Source of the DNA: Lenzites betulinus
Lineage: Eukaryota > Basidiomycota > Agaricomycetes > Polyporales > Polyporaceae
Assembly (NCBI GenBank): GCA_022264855.1
Contig: JABYQU010000005.1
Span: 62,001-126,000, forward strand
Direction of reading: 5' to 3'
DNA length: 64,000 nt
The translations under genes and the position numbers were made by a program. Under the pieces are notes generated by a model, which ran no database searches, had not been told where the DNA came from, and worked only from the letters and a program-made list of their open reading frames with translations. This document shows positions 24,909 to 34,906 of this stretch, one piece after another. Every line of letters begins with the position of its first letter. Within the stretch, counting starts at the first letter, position 1.

Positions 24909-27900
24909 ATGGCAGGTCCGTTCAACGCGCCCGATGTCGTCGTCGAGGGCTTCAAGGAGCGGCCGGAGTCCCTAACGGTACAAGGCACATGCTCCGTTTC
25001 AGAGCACCAGGCGACAAGCTGATGGATGGTGCCAGGCGACAGGCTATACGTTGGAACGTCAACCGGGAACCTGCATGTCTACGCTTTTAGGGACACACCC
25101 GGTGTGTTCGGGATTGGCCCTGGCCAAAGTAGTACCTGTACTGACCCTGTGTTCAGATCATGCCACCGAACTGGTGGAGACCAAGAAGTCGCTGTGCAGA
25201 CGTAGCATTGACCAGTTGATCTATGTCAAGGACGTGAACTCTTTGGCCGTTCTCTCCGGTGTGTCCGGGTCCGCTACACTCTAAGTGTCTCGCTCACATA
25301 CACGGCGCAGAGGCCCAAGTCACCCTCTTCCCCCATCCCACATACTCACCGCCCACACCCCTCGTCAAGACTAAAGGCGCGCTGTGCTTTGCCCTCAATA
25401 CCACCGTCGAATATCAGTCCCAAGGCACCGCTACTTCTGGCACGCCGAGCAAAGGTAAGGGTGTCCCCGCGGTGGTGACCCGACTGGCCGTGGGGTGCAG
25501 AAGGAGGATTGTGATCTACTCCTGGAAGGATGGCGAACCCCAAGACGTCCAGGTAACAGACCACGTATAACCGTCGTCCATTGTACTAACGGAACGCAGG
25601 AACTCACCCTAGCGCATTCTCCACGCGCTATGACGTTCGTCAACAGCGAGCTCCTCTGCTGGGGCTACACTCCTACGGAATACTGCCTTACTTCGCTCAA
25701 GACGTCCACAACGGTAGACGTTAGCACTCCGATCACAACCGCGTCATCTACTGGCAGCATCGGCACTATGGGAATGGGTGCTCTCTCTGGGCTTGGCGGC
25801 TACATGACTTTGGGGCTTGGTGCTAAGGCGAAACCTTGTGTAGCTGGGCTCAACGAGACGGAGGCCCTCATCGCGAAAGACAGTGAGTGCCACATGACAG
25901 ATGGGCTAATGTTACCCCGGACTCATAATTTTAGACAACGGCTTCGTCGTCGGCCATGACGGGAAGCCGATCAGAAGTGAGAACATTGATTGGCCAGCTC
26001 CTCCAGAGGAGATAGGTAATTTGCCAGGTTGACAGCTTGTGGGACTGCCAATCTGAAGTGCCCCACACAGCTATTGCGACACCATACGTGTTCGTTGTTC
26101 TGCCATCAGGATCGGTACCCACCTCGCAAGTAGAGGGCGTTCAAGCAACATCGCCATCAACCTTCGTGACGTCTCCCGTTATTGAAATCCGTTCTTCCAT
26201 TTCCCTGTCGCCCGTCCAAACGATACCCTTCCCTCCTACAGCTTCGAATACGCCAGTCACTGCACACTCAGTGCGCCTTCTGTGTCCGTCGCCATCGTCT
26301 AAGTCCCCGGTGTTTGTTGTGAGCACCCCAACCGACCGTACGGCCGCTGCAAACACAGGCAGTTCGATATGGCGATTCCGAATGAAACCATGGGATCAGC
26401 AAATTAGCGAACTTGTCGAAGCGGGATCATACACGGAGGCGCTCGCCCTCCTCGATTCTCTCGACGCAGCGCTGGTAGCGGACAAGGTATGATTGCGGCT
26501 TAGTCCCCTCTTCGCTCGAAACAGGCCGTGATCCAATTCATCGCCACTGCACAGGAGCGGAGACAAGCCCAGATTCGTGCCCTCCAAGCTGTCACCAACT
26601 TTCGTAATGTCAAATACGACGACGCCATCAACGCCTTCCTGGATCTCAACATCAATCCCGCGAAGGTCGTCGCCTTGTACCCCGAATCCATTTCAGGACG
26701 GCTTGCTATACCCCAGGAAGAGTGGATACCCCTCTTTGGCGGCCCGCAACCGAAGTCGCCCGAGCGTCCCGCCACGCCTCAACCGGCGGCGGCGACGAGC
26801 AGTCCCAAGCCTGGGGAGGCGCCAGGCACCCCGAAGAGCGTCGAGTCGCCGCCGCGCGCACCTACGCCCCAGGGCTCCATCCGAGGCGTGCTGAAGAGCG
26901 GGCTGGAGAGCATCGTCGCCGCGGCAAAGGACGACGACACCGCCCCCATACGCAGCGTGCGCCGTCCGCCGAAGCCTGGTAAGCTCCCTAGCCTCATCCC
27001 ACCGCTAATCACTTTGCTGATGCATGGACCACAGACAACTTCCACCGCTCGATCGAGGTGCTCATGCGCTACCTGAGCGACCGCCGGCCGAAGATCGCGG
27101 GCGCGCTCGGGCAGTTCAACATCACCTCCGCGCAGTCGCACGAGATGCCCATTCTGTCGGCGACGTCGAAGGCGGACCTGCTCGCGCTGCCGGACGCGCC
27201 GCTCTCTGCGCTCACGCCGGAGGAGCTCGTGCGCTTCGCACAGATTGTGGACACAGCGCTGTTCAAGTCGTACCTCCTCGTGCGCCCGGGTTTGCTTGGT
27301 CCGCTGTGTCGTGTGGGGTGGTGCGAAGTGTCGGAGGTGGAGGAGCTGTTGCGCGAGCGCGAGGTGAGCGGGGCGAACTGTGCCGTAGACGCGTGTGTGG
27401 CTCACTGGGATGGCGCCAGAAATTTCAAGAGATGATCTACCTATACAATGGGAGGAAGATGCACGGCAAGGCGCTCAACCTTCTGCGACAGTGAGTGCAA
27501 ATTGGAATTTGCGGCGGCAGAACCTCGCTGATGTGCACAGGCTGAGCGACAAGGAGAGCGACATGAGCGACAAGCTCACGCCGACCGTCAACTATCTGCA
27601 GCGTCTGGGACCGGAGCATCTGGATCAGATCTTCGAGCACTCGCGCTGGGTGTTCGAGCAGGACCGCGACATCGCGTTTGAGGTGCCCATCTAGCAACAA
27701 TGCACCATATTGCACACCGCACATTCCACATGCTGACGCTGTCACTGGCAGATATTTACGTCCGAAGAAGCCGAGCTCCCGAAGGAACCCGTCGCAGACT
27801 TTCTCGAGCACCTCGATCCTTCTATCTGTGCACGGTACATCGAGTACCTGATCGCGGAACGTGCAGAAACCTCGCAGGCGTTCCATGACCGCCTCGCAGA

Positions 27901-28838
27901 GCTGTACCTTCGCATGACCACGGACGCGAAGAAGCGCGGCGATGATGGTATGTCTGGGAACATCACCAGGAGCAGCACTGCTAACATGATGCTCAGAGGC
28001 CCGGAAGAAAGCATACGAGAAACTCTTGCACTTCATCGACACAACCGAGCACTACTCCGCTGACCGCCTCTTCGGCCTCCTCCCGCCCGAAGGTCCGTCC
28101 ACACCCCACGTTCCCCGCCTGACCGAACCACTCACAGCCACCCCCAGACCTCTTCGAAGCGAAAGCGATCCTGCTCGGCCGCCTCGGCAGGCACGACAGC
28201 GCGCTCGAGGTCTACGCCTACCGCCTGCAGGACTTCCACGCCGCCGAGGAGCACTGCAAGCGCGTGTACGCGCCCGCCTCGCCCACCGCACACGTCTTCC
28301 TCACGCTCCTGCGCACGTACCTCGTCCCGTCCGGCCCCGCCGCGCCCCCCGCCGCGGCGCTCCTCCCCGCGGCGCTCGACCTCATCAGCAGACATAGTCC
28401 GCGCCTGGACCCGGTGGCGACGCTGCAGCTGCTCCCGCCGCTGGTGACTGCGCAGGACGTGCGCGCGTTTTTGCTGGAGGCGCTGCGTGCGCCGCGGTTT
28501 GACGCGAGGGTGGTGCGGAATGTGCATAGGGCGCGCGAGGAGCAGGTTGCAAGGCGGTTGATGGTGCTGCAGTCGAAGCGCGTGCGGATCACGGATAGTA
28601 GGATGTGAGTGTTTCTATCCCAAGGACCGGGCCGTTCTGACGCCCCTTTTTGCAGATGTCCGCAATGTCACAAACGGCTGGGTGGGAGCGTGATCGCGGT
28701 GCATGCGCCTCAGTGAGTGCCCGTTATTCGTGTGGGTGTGGGGATGTGTTGCTGATGCTTGCGTGTAGTGGGGAGGTTACGCATTATCAGTGTCGTGAGG
28801 CTTTCTCTCGCAAGTTGAGAGAAAGCCGGGCACAGTGA
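24909..28838 (+). CDS. vps39: Vam6/Vps39 subunit of the HOPS tethering complex
   Basis: Tethering factor for fusion at the vacuole/late endosome. About 1000 residues in a dozen or more exons. The N terminus (MAGPFNAPDVVVEGFKERPE, then GDRLYVGTSTGNLHVYAF) begins the citron-homology (CNH) beta-propeller, followed by KGALCFALNTTVEYQS and RLAVGCRRRIVIYSWKDGE. The middle and C-terminal parts are helical clathrin-type repeats: LVEAGSYTEALALLDSLDA, FRNVKYDDAINAFLDLNINP, KFQEMIYLYNGRKMHGKALN, YLQRLGPEHLDQIFEHSRWV. The end shows the Vps39 zinc-binding tail, MCPQCHKRLGGSVIAVH, then HYQC. A Ser/Pro-rich insert lies near 26760-26980. The first intron (24985-25035) only keeps frame as a GC-AG intron (see findings). 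The stop is at 28836-28838. Confidence 0.92.
24985..25035 (+). other. Putative GC-AG intron of VPS39
   Basis: A 51-nt intron with donor CAAG/GCACAT and acceptor GCCAG/GCGACAGG joins ...SLTVQ to GDRLYVGTSTG without a frameshift. The canonical GT six bases earlier (ACG/GTACAA) gives the wrong phase with this acceptor. Confidence 0.55.
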
Positions 28839-29185
28839 TATGTATGCTATGTTGTACTGGACGGCACGCGTTCGTAACGAATGGATTGTGTTAGTTTGCA
28901 CTCGCATGCTGGCAACAATCGCAAATAAATCGCAAATATACGGCCAACATCGTTGCCCTCCGTTTAATCGAAGTGGTCGTCTGCATCCAATACCGGATAA
29001 TTCTTGCATATCATGCACTTGCGATGCATTGAACATCCAATGGCTATGATCACACAGCTCGCGGATCCTGCTCAACTTTCGATGCAAACAGAATTGAGTC
29101 CATTCAAGACAGGGGCAAGTCGCAACGTCCGAGATTCATTATTTTACAGTAGGTGGTACGACTATGCTCACTTCCTCCAGACTGC
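28839..29185. other. Convergent 3' region, VPS39 / DUF2945 gene
   Basis: About 350 bases between two stop codons. The AT-rich part near 28920-28940 (AATAAATCGCAAATA) could serve 3' end formation of VPS39. No gene is supported. Confidence 0.4.
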
Positions 29186-29605
29186 TTAAGCCTTTGAGAC
29201 AATGTTCTTCTCCTGCATAAATAAAGTGAGTACCGTATCTGCGCCCATGCTTGCCGTTCTGCTCACCTGGTATGTGGTGCTCTTTCCAGTGTTGTCGTTC
29301 CTGATGGTGTAGCGAGAGCTCTGCATGACCGTCCCGGTGAGTAGGATCATTCACTACCGAATAAGTTGTCCACTCACGCCGTCCTCGGCTTCGACGATCT
29401 TCTCAATTACACCCGTAGAGTGGGCGACGTTGTCCTCGGACCCTGCATCGCGGAAGGCGTGAAACTCCATGCTCACATAGAAAGCGGATGACACATACCA
29501 CCGACGGGGCGGTATTCGACCTTGTCACCTTTCTGTTGGGGAGTTAGACTAGTTTGCAAGCATGAGCAGCTGGAAGCTTGGCCGCACCTCGTAGCTTCCG
29601 GACAT
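29186..29605 (-). CDS. DUF2945 (Tudor-like, hypervirulence-associated family) small protein
   Basis: Tiny gene of five exons coding only 65 residues. Joined exons read MSGSYE, KGDKVEYRPVG, GSEDNVAHSTGVIEKIVEAEDG, SSRYTIRNDNTGKSTTYQ, EKNIVSKA. The pattern (G-D-x-V-x-Y, H-S-T-G-x-I, Y-x-I-x-N-D-N-T-G-K, E-x-N-I) is the DUF2945 small beta-barrel family found widely in fungi and bacteria. All four introns are GT-AG and the phases agree, which makes the model firm although no single exon is longer than 65 nt. The biochemical role is unknown; the family name 'hypervirulence-associated' comes from database labelling and does not show a virulence role here. Stop at 29186-29188. Confidence 0.85.
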
Positions 29606-30103
29606 TGTGGATATGCGATGAATTGTGTGACTTGACGCTGAAGTGAGTGGTAAGTGCGGGGGTGCTGAGCGTTCTGTGAGTGCCCAGGGAGGTTTATATA
29701 CTCTTGACGAGTGCCCATGATGCGGTCATAGTGTCGTCAACAGTTGGAGAACAATTCTGCTCTGACGTCGAGCTTTTACGCACATACTCTCGTCGAACGT
29801 TGGTGCTGACTGCCTTTCGAAGCAAGTCCGTCACCTTTTTGGGTACAGAGACCCTGACATAGGATCGTTTAGCGGGGAGAGTGACGCAATCACCGTTCTA
29901 TGCGGTTCGCTTCTTTTGCGCTAGCACGGCGAGTGACGCATCGCGTGTCGGTGTCCCACTGTAACTGTGTCATCCCTTCTCCGCATCGTGTGGTTCAGTT
30001 CGAGGATCCGGCTGCGAAGGTGGTGGCGGAGCGAACTGTGGACCACAATCGTAAGGTATATTTCACATCTTATCATAGCTGTCCAAAAAACAAGTCGGGT
30101 TAG
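29606..30103. other. Intergenic region between DUF2945 gene and tRNA
   Basis: About 500 bases holding the promoter of the minus-strand DUF2945 gene. Short open frames only; none is supported as a gene. Confidence 0.4.
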
Positions 30104-30197
30104 GTCACTTTGCCGGAGTGGTTAACGGGATCGCCTGCTACTCGTAGCTGCTAGCGGTTGGGCTTTGCCCGCGAGTGTTCGAATCGCTCAGGTGACG
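30104..30197 (+). tRNA. tRNA-Ser(GCU), intron-containing
   Basis: Class II tRNA. The acceptor stem pairs GTCACTT with AGGTGAC, with G as discriminator. The D arm is CCG-GAGTGGTTAA-CGG. The anticodon stem pairs ATCGC (30130-30134) with GCGGT (30154-30158). The 19-nt interval resolves into the loop CTGCTA...A, giving anticodon GCT at 30137-30139, plus a 12-nt intron (30141-30152) after position 37, the normal site for eukaryotic tRNA introns. The long variable arm is GGGC-TTT-GCCC, and the T arm GAGTG-TTCGAAT-CGCTC matches the B-box. The mature length is 82 nt, right for Ser. A TTTTT terminator follows two bases later. Confidence 0.92.
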
Positions 30198-30198
30198 C

Positions 30199-30203
30199 TT
30201 TTT
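30199..30203 (+). terminator. Pol III terminator of tRNA-Ser
   Basis: Run of five T residues starting two bases after the discriminator base. Confidence 0.85.
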
Positions 30204-30349
30204 GGCGTGTATAATCCTTGAGCGCCTAAGGAAGCCTGCGGTGATGTCGCCAGGATGGCGGCGGGTCCCGACTTGGACAAGCCGACCGTCCACGCCCGCC
30301 TTCAAACCGCCGCCGACGTCCTACTCACTCTCCCATACACTCCCCAACC

Positions 30350-31561
30350 ATGTCAGAACACCTCAACAGGGAAGAAGAGGATCTCCTCCAGGTACTTCAC
30401 ACCATATCCTTGGCAATAAAATACTTAGTGTCTCTTGCAGTCTGCGCTCTCTACGGCCTTCAGCCCAGCAGAATTACCTCGCCAACCCGCTGTGCCCCAG
30501 CCAACCCCCGAAACCACCTCTGAGCCCACACCGCCCCCAGCTGACCCAGCACCCGAACCCTCGCCACCGTCCGGCGAGCCCGAGTCGACGGAGACCGCGT
30601 GGAAGGAGGAGTACGAGGCCCACGTAGCGGAATGGCGCGAGCAGTCCGCCAAGCAGCGCCAGAAGGCCGAGGAGGAGCGCGCAAAGTGGGAGGCCATCCG
30701 CGAGCGCGAGCGGGCGGAGGGCGGCGCGGCGGCGGGCGCGGCGAGCGTGCTGAGCCTGCGCGAGAGCGGGTGGGAGAGCCTCAGCGCGAGCGTGACCACC
30801 GCTGCGACCGCCGCGGAGAGCCCGAGCCCGGCGGACGCGCGGGACCTTGTTGCTGGCGAGGCGCAGGGCGCGCACCTCGAGGTGGGTCTTTTGCACGTTG
30901 TATCTTTTAGACGTGGCGGGAACGTGGGTCGGGGCTGATCTATTTTATAACGCGCGTGCAGCCCTCGACCTCGAGCTTGACGGCAGACAGCCCGCCGGAG
31001 CACGACTCCGCCACGCACTCGCAGCCCGCGTCCGAGCCGGAGTCGTCGAAGCAGGAGAAGTGGGAGGAGATGTCGAGCTCGCTCACGAGCTCGTTCCCGT
31101 CCATGTCCTTCCCGTCCGACCCGCACTCGCCGAGCTCGTCCGCCCGGCGCGACCTCCCGCCGCACGCGCACCACGCCCACGCCGCGGGGCACGACCACTC
31201 GCACGACCACGCACACGGACACCCACATGCGCACGGACACCCACATGGACACGGGCATGGACATGGACACGGACACGGACACGGACATGGGGAGGGCGCA
31301 GAGGGCGCGCGCACGGCGACGCTGTCGGTGTTCGACGGCACGCTGAGCGCGAAGACGCGCGCGCTCGCGCTGGTGTCGGCCCTCGCGATCAACGTGCTGC
31401 TGCCGTTCGTGAACGGGGTCATGCTCGGGTTCGGCGAGATCTTCGCGAAGAACGTCGTCGTGCGCTGGATCGGGTGGAAGATCCCCGGGACGGCGAGTGC
31501 GGGCCAGACGCAGGGCGCGGGGCGCGTCGCGTCGAACGTCGGGCTGGGCGCGAGGAAGTAG
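30350..31561 (+). CDS. mim1: Mim1/TOM13 family mitochondrial outer-membrane biogenesis protein
   Basis: Mim1 inserts and assembles alpha-helical outer-membrane proteins, including TOM subunits. The diagnostic segment is near the C terminus: ALALVSALAINVLLPFVNGV followed by MLGFGEIFAKNVVVRWIGWK, which is the TOM13 domain with its single membrane helix. Three exons are used: a 14-residue start (MSEHLNREEEDLLQ), a long second exon and a third beginning PSTSSLTADS. Most of the roughly 360 residues lie before the domain: a Pro/Glu-rich stretch, a charged coiled-coil-like helix (VAEWREQSAKQRQKAEEERA), Ser/Thr-rich sequence and a His-rich tract of about 45 residues. The yeast protein is only about 110 residues, so this is a strongly extended form. 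The ATG lies about 150 bases downstream of the tRNA gene. Confidence 0.85.
31186..31290 (+). repeat. Hexamer minisatellite coding a His/Gly tract
   Basis: Units of GGACAC/GGACAT/CCACAT in frame, coding HGHP and then (HG)n inside the Mim1 gene; the purest part is 31239-31288. Copy number is probably variable. Confidence 0.75.
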
Positions 31562-31798
31562 AAGGAGAACGTGTAGAAGGAGAGATGGACGGGAGAAGGG
31601 GGTGTGTATTGAAGTCTACATTGCAGTCTACTGCTACATGCGCCTAATTAATGGTCACTGTTGGTTCACCACGCTCATTCATTTTCGCGAATTCGATGTC
31701 AAGTAAGCGCATATGAGCGCGGATCACGAAGACGTTAGAATGCCGGAGACTAAGGTCTACTTCAAGTCCAGAGTACAAGAGGGGAACTCATTGTCCGT

Positions 31799-33992
31799 TC
31801 ACTTCATCATACCGTTCAGCACTCCCTGCACGACCTCCTCCTGTTGCGCCAGCCACAGCCCAAACGCCGGTGTCCGCAACCAGCGCTCGTAAAACTCCCG
31901 CTGCTTCGCGTTGCTCTTGAATGGCAGGGGCGACCCATGCGCCTTGAGCGACGCGAAGAACGCGGTGTCGCTGAACGGCTTCAGGCGTCCTGGGTGCGTG
32001 AGGTTCGAGCGGGACTCGCTGGGGGTGGGGATCATTGACTGGAGATATCGTTGCAGGGGGACTAGCAGCGCTGTCGTTCGCGAGGTCAAATGTTGACGGA
32101 GGGCCTCTGATGCTCGTAATTCTGCAAGTAGTGTTAATGGAGGGTGGAATAACAGACTGAGAGACATTACGCACTATCTAGTTCTGAGCCATTGCGGGCA
32201 TGCTCTAGTTGCTTCATGATTGCGTGGTCTCGGGACGTATATCGCTTGTGTGTGGTTCTCCAGCCCGGAGCAGGGCCAATCAGGATCGCGTTTTTCTCGC
32301 CCTTCTCTCGAGGACTTCGGGCACGCAAATAGTCAGCACTGTTGCGACAAGATGGAAAGGGCTGCGAATGCTCACGGGGGCTCTCGACCCAAGCTTAGGA
32401 CATGCGGCCAGTGTTTGCATGCACGCTCAAAGTACGGGTTTGTGACACCGAGAAGAAGCCCTGCATGTGGTGGTCGCGGATTGACCAGCGCGGTGTGGTC
32501 TGCGTCGTGGATGGTGAAGAAGGGGCGGAAGTCGCCAGAGAGTGGGATCTGTATTTCGATGTCACACTTTGCAGGCACATTCGACTCAAGATGGAACGCA
32601 CCGGGCGCAGCAAATCACGGAGCCACCATACGGCGAGACTTGTCGCCGCCGGCGAGGGCCCGAAGACCAGCATGGGCTCGCTCAGGACTATACACTCCCA
32701 TATTGACCAGAGGTGGGAGATGACAGTGTCGAACTGGTCCAGGATTGGAGGCTCTTTGGGGCATACTGAGACGAGCATCTGAAGCAACAGTCAATGTTGT
32801 CAGCATTAGACCTCCCCGTCACGCGACCAACCCACCTGGATGTCAGACTCTCCCATTTGTGCAGGTAGGACGGCAGACATCGCTTGCTGGGTCTCGATAG
32901 CCCGAGGGATCTCCGCGTGCACGACGGTCCCAAGGAACCCAAGCTCTACGTTCGTTCCGGGTATAGGATCAGGCCTTCTTTTCCGTTTACGTCAGTGCTG
33001 CATTACTCCTTCCATCCACACCGTGCAGTCGGACGTGGAAGGTCTCGACTCACCAGCTGGATATATTCTGACACGCCGCCTCGAGCATGGGACCGCCGTG
33101 GTTCATGATCGAGGGGCCAAGTTTGGATATCAGGGTATAGAAAAGTGAAGGGTATGCGAGGTGGGTGAGAATGACCGTCGAGGTCTGTCAACGCGCATGT
33201 CAGCACCTGCGCGTAAGGGGTTGTATAGTACACTAGTACTGACTTGCTGGTATCCACGCTTGGAGGATGCATCCTTTGTCCGTGTGAAACATGAGAAGCC
33301 GTACAGGAATCCGTCGACAGTCGTGGGTCGTGGGATGTCGCTGTCCCAGACTTCTCCTGCCGTCGGGCTCCGTAGTCGGATCCTGAAGGAGTGCGTTCGT
33401 GAACCCTCGTCAAAATGCGAGGAGTCCGGGAAGGACGAGAACGCTCTGCAAGGAATTCAGCTATATTTCCGTGATCATACAAGGCGTCCGGTGACTGACA
33501 TATTTTGGGATTCGGCGTGCGTCAAGCGTAATGGAGGGTATATGCTTGTGATCTTCGGGCCGACCTCGAGGTCGAAGTTCACTGTGTTTCTGGTCAACAC
33601 AACAGCGTACGTGATAGACAAACGCCATTTTTACCCGTTGCCAAACTCAGAGTCCACCTGCGAAGCTTAGCCACCCTCTCTGGGCTCATGAACAGACCAT
33701 CCAAACTAAGGCGTGTTCTATGTGCAGGACGGGGTAGGCGAGGCAGCGTCTTAGAGCGCGATGCCCGTCTTCGAGTCTGCTCTAGAGGAAGAGGACTGCT
33801 CGACAAAGTGGGCGATGAGGGCGAATTGAGCGTGCTAGCAACATTGACACTGAGTTTCGCAGACGTCTGGATTGGTTGCGGAGGTGCCTTCCGAGTTGCC
33901 CGAGGAGTCCCCGGCGGTAGCGAGAGGTCGGTGAGGCCGATGTCGTCCTCGACTTCGATTTGTGCGTCGGTCATCGCATTGCTGACGGTCAT
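31799..33992 (-). CDS. DENN-domain protein, DENND6 (FAM116) family
   Basis: Probable Rab guanine-nucleotide exchange factor for endosomal or secretory traffic. The N terminus (ATG 33992) is acidic then Ser/Pro-rich, followed by LRRWTLSLATVNFDLEVGPKI (across a splice), the classic opening of the DENND6 uDENN region. IAFSSFPDS, DGFLYGFSCFTRTKDASSKR and the LTHLAYPSLFYTLISKLGP block follow. The central DENN part shows MLVSVCPKEPPILDQFDTVI and PMLVFGPSPAATSLAVWWLR, then PFFTIHDADHTALVNPRPPH and LLGVTNPYFERACKHWPHVL. The C terminus (dDENN) ends SNAKQREFYERWLRTPAF and LAQQEEVVQGVLNGMMK. The domain order is complete, with about eight introns. It overlaps no other gene and is divergent from the gene at 34217 across 224 bases. 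Family assignment is firm; the Rab target cannot be read. Confidence 0.88.
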
Positions 33993-34216
33993 GGAGGTGC
34001 AGAGACAAGGAATGGCACCACTGCCGGCACCCGGACTTGGAACTCAGACTGGCAGCCTGACGGAGGAAGCTCCATGCAAGGCAAGACCACGTGCGAAACG
34101 CGACTGTATGCGTGCGACGCGTCTCTCGTTGCTACCACCATCTCCGCTCGCGCGATACGTGCCCCGTTTCACCACCACCTGCCCGTCCACCTGCAGACGC
34201 GATACGCGACACCAGG

Positions 34217-34906
34217 ATGCCCGGCGCGAACTACATGGGCGGAAAGAGGTGCGCAGCCGACGCCGATCTCACAGCGTCGATCCAGTCTCGACGAAAGTGA
34301 CCGCAGAAATGCCGCACGCGCCCGCGGCAAGGACGCTACCGGGAAAGCGCAGCGGGACCATTTTGGCAAGAAACGCTTTGAGATCCTGCGCAACGGCCTG
34401 AGCAGAGGGCAGGGCGGGGCAGGTCGGGTAGACCAGGCTGCGAACGCGCCGAAGGCTCGGCCCGAGATCTCATTCGCGCACGCACGACGAGTTCAAGACG
34501 GAGGGCGACGGCATGAGGATTCAAGTAATATGCTGCTCGAGCCCTTCACCCCTTCGTTTGCACATACATCTGGTCGGACTCCCCCGAGCTCGGCGTCCAG
34601 CCGTTCGAAGACCTTGAAAGTGCTTGATGCCGAGAATTGTATGTCAAATCTTACGGCTGTAAGCTTGCTTACAGCTGAGGGTGCTCTTTGCTAGCATTGG
34701 TACAGAGGGCTCGGGTGAACAAGATTCTGCAGCTACCAAACCTCCTAGGATTGTCTACGCGGAGCCGTCCGGTCCCTCGTACAGCAACCGCTCATTATTC
34801 GTCGCCAAGATCTTCAAGCGATTCGGCTCAAAGGGTGCGAGTCGTACGGACTATGTCCATATGCCGAGAGCTCAGTGGACTCCGTGGTAGACTCCTGCTT
34901 CTATGA
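34217..34906 (+). CDS. Unnamed basic protein (MPGANYMGGK family)
   Basis: Three exons give about 200 residues. Exon 1 codes MPGANYMGGK; the best acceptor is at 34285, which continues as SLDESDRRNAARARGKDATG and KAQRDHFGKKRFEILRNGL. A Ser/Pro-rich middle (EPFTPSFAHTSGRTPPSSAS) ends KVLDAEN. The last exon (from about 34695) reads SLVQRARVNKILQLPNLLGL then becomes Arg/Ser-rich. The conserved-looking parts are the N-terminal 45 residues and the LVQRARVNKIL helix, which I believe recur in agaricomycete hypothetical proteins (from memory, not checked). It is basic and probably nuclear, function unknown. The third-exon frame is uncertain: another frame stays open to a TAG at 34888-34890. The stop TGA at 34904-34906 overlaps the next ATG. 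Confidence 0.55.

Noticed and set aside
30425..31288. 287-residue minus-strand frame rich in Val, Ser and Met
   Set aside because: Antisense shadow of the Mim1 gene; the repeats come from the His-coding minisatellite read backwards.
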